Assembly (NCBI GenBank): GCA_020524245.1
Contig: JAIVLN010000007.1
Span: 1 to 64,000 of the forward strand
DNA from: Rossellomorea aquimaris
GTDB lineage: Bacteria; Bacillota; Bacilli; Bacillales; Fictibacillaceae
Reading direction: 5' to 3'
Length of the DNA: 64,000 nucleotides
The notes beneath the pieces are model-generated. The model was not told the DNA's origin and did no database searches. It saw only the letters and a list, made by a program, of their open reading frames with translations. This document shows positions 58,625-64,000 of this stretch, one piece after another (the stretch's first letter is position 1; each line of letters begins with the position of its first letter). The translations under genes and the position numbers were made by a program.

Positions 58625-60037
58625 ATGTTTATTGCACATGATGAAACGGGAAACCGTATTAACTCATTATTTAAAGATGAAACAGTCCTTATTAAACGTA
58701 CTAAGAATAAGGAAATTTATTGTCCTGACTGTGGAAAAGCCGTTAATTTCCGCTCCGGAACCTTTAAACCCCATTTCTATCATCCTCGTAACTCTAATTG
58801 CAGTAACTTATACAGTGAGCCAGAATCTGAGACACATTATAGAGGTAAGCACCTATTATACAATTGGTTGAAGAAACTCTTTCCAAGCTCAAAAGTGGAG
58901 CTGGAGTGGAAGATAAAAGAAACAAATCAACGTTCAGATGTTATTGTCATTCACGAGAATGGGGATAGGTGGGCATTTGAATTTCAATGTTCACCAATAA
59001 CAAATGAGAAATGGCAAGAAAGGCACAACCTGTATCTGAATTCAGGTGTTATAGATTTTTGGATCTTGAGCAGCGATATAAATAGTCAACTGGATAGTGA
59101 AGATGATAAGTTCCGGTTTTTTAAAAGTTTGGAGAAGAGTATCTATAGCACTAGAGAAATGGTCTATTATTTGGATGTACAAGAAGAAGCGTTTTACATG
59201 GTTAGGGGTGGAGTCTTCACTACGAAGACAATAATTAAAGGCGCTGAACACTTTTTATCAGTACCCATAACTGAGGTTGAAATTGAAGGTTTAGAGTTAT
59301 GGTGTGATAGAATGCTGCGTTTTTATGCCGATGATAGATACATTAATAAGGTTGCAAATAACCTTGTCCTACTTAATTTAGTCTCTAGGGCACTTGAGCT
59401 AATAAAAATAGAGGAAGAAAGAAAACTAAAAGTGGAACAAAACAATATCTATAGAACATTAGCTGATCAGCGGAACCTTAGTTTTAATACCTTAACCAAA
59501 AAGGAATCTCACATTTTCCGTGAACTATGCTCCAAACACGGATTTACGCTAAAGACATTACCTGGTTTTTTCTTTTTCGTGAAGCCTGCATCCGTAATTA
59601 CACCTATGTTTCTTATACAATTGTGGCTTTATGACAGAGTTGTTTTCGCTCAATCCACCATTCAAAAGAAAAATGAGTTTCCTACCCTGTGGGCTCCAAA
59701 CTGTCTGAAGGAGATAAGGAAGCTAAAAAGCGCTGGAGGATTAAGGGTGAGGAAATATACTGAGTCAGGTGTGATAAGAGATCCTTACATTGAAGTGGTA
59801 GATACAATATTAGAATTGTGGGATGTTGTAGGTGTTATTAAGCGTTTGGGAGTTAGGGATAGGTTTTACCATGAAATTCAATGTGATCAAGTACCACCGC
59901 ACAATTCTTTAAAAGAAAGTCTTTTTACAGAATGGTTTTATACAAGGGGCAATTATAATACACAATTACCAGATGAAGTTAGGAAAGCAACTAGAGTTTA
60001 CGAAAGTTACATTAGCGATAAGGGGCTTATATCTTAG
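58625..60037 (+). CDS. CoiA-like competence/nuclease protein
   Basis: The ATG at 58625 has GGTGAA upstream; the earlier GTG start is weaker. An N-terminal zinc ribbon (KEIYCPDCGKAVNFRSG, then HFYHPRNSNCSNLY) is followed by the nuclease-like core. That core has RGKHLLYNWLKKLFPSS, RSDVIVIHENGDRWAFEFQC with the acidic/Gln metal motif, and WQERHNLYLNSG. This is the CoiA family (competence and transformation helper nucleases). The C-terminal 230 residues are extra helices. Its role on the plasmid may be DNA processing during transfer or entry. Confidence 0.75.
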   Translation: MFIAHDETGNRINSLFKDETVLIKRTKNKEIYCPDCGKAVNFRSGTFKPHFYHPRNSNCSNLYSEPESETHYRGKHLLYNWLKKLFPSSKVELEWKIKETNQRSDVIVIHENGDRWAFEFQCSPITNEKWQERHNLYLNSGVIDFWILSSDINSQLDSEDDKFRFFKSLEKSIYSTREMVYYLDVQEEAFYMVRGGVFTTKTIIKGAEHFLSVPITEVEIEGLELWCDRMLRFYADDRYINKVANNLVLLNLVSRALELIKIEEERKLKVEQNNIYRTLADQRNLSFNTLTKKESHIFRELCSKHGFTLKTLPGFFFFVKPASVITPMFLIQLWLYDRVVFAQSTIQKKNEFPTLWAPNCLKEIRKLKSAGGLRVRKYTESGVIRDPYIEVVDTILELWDVVGVIKRLGVRDRFYHEIQCDQVPPHNSLKESLFTEWFYTRGNYNTQLPDEVRKATRVYESYISDKGLIS

Positions 60038-60128
60038 TTTTGAGTTGTTGACCAATTTCTGGATTAATGCTATTCTCTTAATAGAAAACACCTTTTCAAG
60101 AGTTTTTTAACTGAAACCTTGAAATCAT

Positions 60129-60150
60129 GGAAGGTCTATCCGGACCTTCC
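60129..60150 (+). repeat. Perfect inverted repeat upstream of the Tad operon
   Basis: GGAAGGTC (60129-60136) pairs with GACCTTCC (60143-60150). The intervening bases form a small loop and no T run follows. It may be an operator for the promoter driving the 60272 operon or a stable mRNA end of the CoiA-like transcript. Confidence 0.5.
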
Positions 60151-60185
60151 CACCCATCACAATAAATTACATACCATATAACAAC

Positions 60186-60248
60186 GGGAATTCCCCGAAG
60201 TAATGAAAGACAGACATTTCAGTCTTTTTATTACTTTGGGGAATTTTT
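60186..60248 (+). promoter_or_regulatory. GGGA-type leader attenuator of the Tad-like operon
   Basis: GGGAATTCCCC (60186-60196) starts the leader. AATTCCCCGAAGTAAT (60189-60204) pairs with ATTACTTTGGGGAATT (60230-60245) with one G-U pair. The nested AAAGAC/GTCTTT stem lies at 60206-60227. T8, GCGTTC and the SD AGGGAGG follow. Confidence 0.7.
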
Positions 60249-60271
60249 TTGCGTTCAGGGAGGTTTTCGAT

Positions 60272-61756
60272 GTGAACCGAGTATTGTTAGCAATCGGTGA
60301 ACCGAATATAAGCAAGATCCTACGGAACAATTTAAATGAACATCATGAGCACTTTACGGTTGAACAACAAGAAGTGCTACATCATAAATATTTCGATGAA
60401 ATTATTGGAACCGCTCCACCAGACATTATCATTGTTCATGATACACACCTAGAGTCTGACAAAGGGTCAAAACAAGAATCTGAGTTAGAGTGGCTCCGTT
60501 TTGCTGAGTCTCTTAGAGAAAGGTTTAATGACCAGGTACGTTTGGTTTTTATCTGTGAAAGAGAAAAGGGAGATCCTTTCTTACACGAACTGTTGAACCG
60601 TAACGTATTAGATATCTTCCACACTCGTTCAATCCCTATCGCTACATTAATTGAGCAGTTAAAAGAACGCCCTAGATATAGCAATGCCGCTAAGTTTAAG
60701 GTGGACCGACCTTATTTTAACAATGCTCAGGTAAATGCTTCAGTTCAGGATGAAACTGACGGACATGTAGAAGAAGAGGAACCAGAAGAAAAGGAAGAAA
60801 AGCCGACAAATGTGATTCAAAAAGTTGTTGAAAAGAAAGTCGTCAATAAGATTGTCAATAAACAGGTTGTTAAGCGGAACTACAAGGTAAATGTTACTCA
60901 GAATGTAGATCGAGTAGTTGGAGTACCCATTGAAAAGAAGCTGGTGCTTATAGGGAGTCCGTTCTCAAGAAGTGGTTCATCTTTTGTTTCCCACCTTCTA
61001 GCTAGTGTCTTAGCGGATATCGGTATTGGCGCGACCTATATTGAAAGTCCATTCAGTCCAGCTTATACATATGACCGATACAGTGGACATAGCAAAATTG
61101 ATTTTTACCGCAGCTCTTTTTATCAACATACGAAGGAAATCGATCCGAAGAAACCAAGTGTTTTCCATTGGGAGCTTGATGGTATCAATATGGTGGTCAA
61201 GCATCCAAGTGATGAACCAGTTTATACAGAAAAGGAAATCAGTTTTGAGACGTTTGTAAAAGTACTCATGAATGCTCAAACACCCGTCGTTATTTTAGAT
61301 GTCGGAAAAGACCTCAACAAAGAGGTTTACCAGGATATTTACGATATGGCCAATCAGATGTATATGGTCATGGAGCCCGATATTGCAAACATTCAATATC
61401 TGATTGAATCTAATGAACATTCACCATCTGTATACAGAAAGGTGATGGAAGATGAGAAATGCAAGCTGATTGCTAATCGTTTTGATAAGAGCTTACAGAA
61501 AAACGACATCATCAAAGACTTGTATGATAAGCCACTTACAGCATCCATACCTACATTTCCATCTAAAGAGGTTACAGAATCACAAATTAATGGTGAGTTT
61601 TTGATTAAGAATAAAGCACTTCAGGATGAAATAGATGAATCCATTAATCCACTGTTAAAAGAGCTTCTTCCAGAAGAGTTCCTCAAGAAGAAGTCAAAAG
61701 AAGGCAGTTGGATTAAGAATTTATTTAGTCGATCGGTGAGTATTGAATCAAATTAA
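60272..61756 (+). CDS. CpaE/TadZ-like protein with degenerate P-loop
   Basis: The GTG at 60272 follows AGGGAGG by eight bases. Residues 1-140 resemble a receiver-like alpha/beta domain (RVLLAIGEPNISKILRN), as in CpaE. A charged coiled linker (EEEEPEEKEEKPTNVIQ) follows. The MinD-like domain begins KKLVLIGSPFSRSGSSFVSH, where the KGGxGKT is reduced to FSRSGSS. TPVVILDVGKDLNKE stands at Walker B. Localisation of the Tad machinery rather than ATP hydrolysis is likely. It leads an operon with CpaB, a second TadZ and a CpaF-like ATPase. Confidence 0.7.
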   Translation: MNRVLLAIGEPNISKILRNNLNEHHEHFTVEQQEVLHHKYFDEIIGTAPPDIIIVHDTHLESDKGSKQESELEWLRFAESLRERFNDQVRLVFICEREKGDPFLHELLNRNVLDIFHTRSIPIATLIEQLKERPRYSNAAKFKVDRPYFNNAQVNASVQDETDGHVEEEEPEEKEEKPTNVIQKVVEKKVVNKIVNKQVVKRNYKVNVTQNVDRVVGVPIEKKLVLIGSPFSRSGSSFVSHLLASVLADIGIGATYIESPFSPAYTYDRYSGHSKIDFYRSSFYQHTKEIDPKKPSVFHWELDGINMVVKHPSDEPVYTEKEISFETFVKVLMNAQTPVVILDVGKDLNKEVYQDIYDMANQMYMVMEPDIANIQYLIESNEHSPSVYRKVMEDEKCKLIANRFDKSLQKNDIIKDLYDKPLTASIPTFPSKEVTESQINGEFLIKNKALQDEIDESINPLLKELLPEEFLKKKSKEGSWIKNLFSRSVSIESN

Positions 61757-61769
61757 CTGGAGGAAAAAC

Positions 61770-62522
61770 ATGAGACCATCAATCAAAATTGCCCTAGCGG
61801 TATTCATAGGATTATCCGCTATGGGATTAAATGTACTTTGGGACCTGTATTTCGGTAAGAAATTAGAGTCCGCGGAGGTATTAGTCGTTAAAGCCGGTGA
61901 GGAAATCGGTAAGAAAGAAATGATTACAAGAGACAAGATAGCAGTTGAACTTAGAGATAAGAAAGACTTAGTAGAGGGAGTTATTTACGCGCAAGACTAC
62001 AGCAAGGTAGTCGGTAAGGATGCTGGACAGCTTCTCATTGGTAACTCAATGATATCTGAATCCATGATTGATTGGGATGAACTTGTACCTGACCCGGACA
62101 AAGACGAAGCTATACGGCCAATCCCAACTGACTGGATATATGCAAAGCCAGGGAGTTTACGTCGAAAGGACCGAGTGGATATTTACTTGGTACCAAATTC
62201 ATTAACAAAGGACGAAACACAAGATCTAATTGAAGAAGGAACAGTTCGAGAAGTCAAAGATGATGAGGAAAAAGTGACAGAAGATAAAGAAACTGCACCA
62301 CAATTGAAACCAATACTTGAAAACATCCCAGTGGTTTATGCAAAAGACGGGGCGAATAACGAAGTTGTAGGAGTGAAACCTGAAGGACAAGCCGATGATA
62401 AGCGTCTTAATGCGACAGGCCAAATTACAGAATTAGAACTACTTTTAACAAACGAACAATTCTATACCTTGTATGATTCCGTTCTATATAAGAAATCTAA
62501 GCTATACATCACTTACAACTAA
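61770..62522 (+). CDS. CpaB/RcpC-like SAF-domain pilus assembly protein
   Basis: The ATG at 61770 follows GGAGGAAA. A membrane helix (6-23, IKIALAVFIGLSAMGLNVLW) is followed by a SAF domain with LVVKAGEEIGKKEMITRDKI and DAGQLLIGNSMISESMID, matching CpaB/FlgA-like proteins. A Glu/Asp-rich C-terminal part is unusual but the Tad context supports it. In Gram-positive Tad-like systems it probably forms part of the assembly complex at the membrane exterior. Confidence 0.8.
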   Translation: MRPSIKIALAVFIGLSAMGLNVLWDLYFGKKLESAEVLVVKAGEEIGKKEMITRDKIAVELRDKKDLVEGVIYAQDYSKVVGKDAGQLLIGNSMISESMIDWDELVPDPDKDEAIRPIPTDWIYAKPGSLRRKDRVDIYLVPNSLTKDETQDLIEEGTVREVKDDEEKVTEDKETAPQLKPILENIPVVYAKDGANNEVVGVKPEGQADDKRLNATGQITELELLLTNEQFYTLYDSVLYKKSKLYITYN

Positions 62523-62536
62523 AAGGAGGGGTACTA

Positions 62537-63733
62537 ATGGACCGTTACACAATTGCTGCTATAACAAAGGATCACACATATAAAGATGCGTTCCAAAATG
62601 AAGAATGTATAGAACTCTGTTTACTACAAAGCAAAGCGGATTTTCAATCTCATGTGAAATTAGATGCCCTCGTTGTAGACGGAAATCTCATCGGGCATAC
62701 AGAATTATCACAGTTCCGCTCCATTCATAAGAACATACCTATTTTTTATAAGATTGCAGACAACTTGAATTCATCAAGCTATGTGAAGAATATCAACCTG
62801 GTTTGTAGTGGTCATAATATCACTCCTATTCATGAGGGAGTAACGGTACAGCAAGTAGTGAAAGAAGTTTTATTCCACTTAACTGGCAACAACGATTTGA
62901 TTTCACAGAGAGTCATTACCTTCTTTGGTACTCACTCTGGAAGCGGTGTTACAACAACCACAAGAAGTGTTGCAAGGTTGCTAGGTCAAAGAGCTACAGA
63001 AAAGGTATTGGTACTATCTTTGAATCCTTGGGATCCTGCAGACTACCTTGAAGAATACAATGGAAGCTATTTAAATGACTTGAAGGTTGAATTAAAATCC
63101 AGAAACCTAACGCCTGAAAAGCTAACGAGATATGTGTTCCATACCAAATATTATGCACATTTAGCCGGCAACCGAGATGTAAAGCTTCAGAGGTTTTATA
63201 AGCCCGAAGAGATTGAACACTTAATTGACGTAGCCAAACAAACTTTTGACGTTGTCTTAATTGATGCTGGTAGTCACTTTGATAATGCTTGTTATGCTCA
63301 GGCGTTTATGTCATCAGACTTAAAGTTTTTAGTCTCTACACAGAATCCAAAGGGGTATCAATCTTACTTTCCATTAGTCCAACAACAACTTATCGAACCA
63401 CTTGGTCATAACGCAAATGACTTCCTGCTCATACTGAATCAGTACAAGCTTAATTATTCATTAATCAATGAGAAGGATATACAAGAAGAACTCGAGATGA
63501 GCTTGTTAACTACACTTGATGATCAAGGGGAAAACGGCAGCATCGCTATTCGTCAAAAGAAACTCTTATATGATCTTGGAAGTGACGAATACAAAGCTTC
63601 CATTGACACAATTGTCAAAACGATCTTTACAAAAGCCAACCTCACTCGAAACGAGCTGGATATTCCTAAAGAAGAGAAGAAGAGCTTTCTCAGCTTTCTT
63701 AATAAGAAAAAAGAGGAGGCAGATGTATGGTAA
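62537..63733 (+). CDS. Second CpaE/TadZ-like MinD-family protein
   Basis: SD AAAAGGAGGGG precedes the ATG. The N-terminal 110 residues form an alpha/beta domain. The P-loop domain starts VITFFGTHSGSGVTTTTRS, where the consensus KGGxGKTT is GSGVTTTT with no lysine. FDVVLIDAGSHFDNACYAQA is Walker B-like, followed by NPKGYQSYFP. The final segment (EEKKSFLSFLNKKKEEADVW) is basic and acidic. The family positions Tad pili or flagella-like machines at the pole. It overlaps the next gene by seven bases. Confidence 0.75.
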   Translation: MDRYTIAAITKDHTYKDAFQNEECIELCLLQSKADFQSHVKLDALVVDGNLIGHTELSQFRSIHKNIPIFYKIADNLNSSSYVKNINLVCSGHNITPIHEGVTVQQVVKEVLFHLTGNNDLISQRVITFFGTHSGSGVTTTTRSVARLLGQRATEKVLVLSLNPWDPADYLEEYNGSYLNDLKVELKSRNLTPEKLTRYVFHTKYYAHLAGNRDVKLQRFYKPEEIEHLIDVAKQTFDVVLIDAGSHFDNACYAQAFMSSDLKFLVSTQNPKGYQSYFPLVQQQLIEPLGHNANDFLLILNQYKLNYSLINEKDIQEELEMSLLTTLDDQGENGSIAIRQKKLLYDLGSDEYKASIDTIVKTIFTKANLTRNELDIPKEEKKSFLSFLNKKKEEADVW

Positions 63734-64000
63734 AGGTTCTAGATCGGGAGATAGACGCCTCTACAAAGCAATTTGACAACCTTGAACAATCACAAGAAAA
63801 GCCTTTTGATCCAGGGTTATATGTTAGTGAAAAAGCTGGAAAAGAAGAAGTCGTTCAAGCAGTAACATCGTTTGCAAAGAAAAAGAGTTTTCGAAACATC
63901 TGCAATATCATCCGAAAAGAGCTTGATGCATTAATCACTAATGAAGATGATACGGAACAAGATTTCTTAGATAAAACACATAATGCTGTTATCGGAGTAG
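63727..64000 (+). CDS. CpaF/TadA-like secretion ATPase (start only, runs off the window)
   Basis: The ATG at 63727 follows AAGAGGAGGC in the overlap with the preceding gene and opens a frame through the end of the window. The visible 91 residues (MVKVLDREIDASTKQ, then SFRNICNIIRKELDALI) are the charged N-terminal helical region that precedes the N-domain of CpaF/TadA ATPases. The catalytic Walker motifs lie beyond the window. CpaF-type ATPases power Tad pilus assembly and are related to VirB11. The call rests on operon order. Confidence 0.6.
   Translation, partial: MVKVLDREIDASTKQFDNLEQSQEKPFDPGLYVSEKAGKEEVVQAVTSFAKKKSFRNICNIIRKELDALITNEDDTEQDFLDKTHNAVIGV

Noticed and set aside
1-64000. tRNA or rRNA genes
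   Set aside because: No cloverleaf-like or conserved rRNA segments were noticed on reading either strand.
1-64000. Insertion sequences or transposases
   Set aside because: No DDE or HUH transposase protein and no matching terminal repeats were seen; the single tyrosine recombinase is of XerS type.

Overview
The window looks like part of a large conjugative plasmid (or plasmid-like element) of a low-G+C, spore-forming Bacillota, most likely a member of the Bacillaceae. The evidence is strong Shine-Dalgarno sites with frequent TTG/GTG starts, an alpha/beta-type small acid-soluble spore protein, a TubZ-type plasmid tubulin with its partner genes, an iteron-regulated Rep_3 initiator and Gram-positive-style type IV secretion genes. 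No rRNA, tRNA, ribosomal operon or core metabolic gene was seen. The species cannot be determined from the window.

Layout. 0-3 kb: two small genes, then a two-gene DNA-modification cassette (an AbrB-like/C5-methyltransferase fusion and a Mom-like acyltransferase-fold protein). 3-8.4 kb: a VirB1-like transglycosylase, a ParB/Srx-fold protein, small unknown genes, a XerS-like tyrosine recombinase and a possible GIY-YIG-like protein. 8.6-10.6 kb: a membrane protein and a four-repeat HNR protein. 10.6-20.5 kb (minus strand): a compact type IV secretion operon, VirB2-like pilin, PrgI/VirB3, a separate VirB4-N-like protein, VirB4 ATPase, a long VirB6, a transglycosylase/M23 hydrolase and a VirB8-like candidate. 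20.7-24.4 kb: a DUF6161-like protein, the Rep_3 initiator with about 13 iterons of 21 bp, and an AbrB-like zinc protein. 24.5-32.1 kb: a toprim/DUF3854-like protein, DUF4258, a ParA/TadZ-like protein, an XRE regulator, unknown genes, the spore protein and a frameshifted DNA ligase. 32.2-38.2 kb: a Rad52-like annealing protein, a beta sliding clamp and a PRTRC-like ubiquitin-type E2, Ubl-JAB and E1 set. 38-43 kb: membrane, lipoprotein and unknown genes. 43.3-49.5 kb: a second replication/partition block with a putative initiator, an antisense RNA, TubY-like, TubZ and TubR genes and repeat arrays. 50-60 kb: a replication-relaxation protein, a VirD4/TraG coupling ATPase, an S1 protein, an HD-GYP-like protein and a CoiA-like protein. 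60-64 kb: the start of a Tad/Flp-pilus-type operon (two CpaE/TadZ-like proteins, CpaB, and the start of a CpaF/TadA-like gene that runs off the window).

How it fits together. The T4SS, coupling protein and relaxation protein form a transfer apparatus. The Tad-like genes may provide attachment or a second secretion machine. Rep_3 plus iterons, and the TubRZY block plus the second initiator, provide replication and segregation.

The most striking pattern is regulatory. At least seven transcription units on both strands carry a GGGA-N(2-4)-CCC(C) element whose C-run is also the 5' arm of a terminator-like hairpin. These units are the transglycosylase, pilin/T4SS, relaxation/coupling, S1, Tad, lipoprotein and rep units. 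The hairpin usually holds a nested second stem and, in six of seven cases, lies just before the ribosome-binding site. Other genes have the same hairpin-before-RBS layout with different sequences. This suggests a plasmid-wide attenuation or antitermination system.
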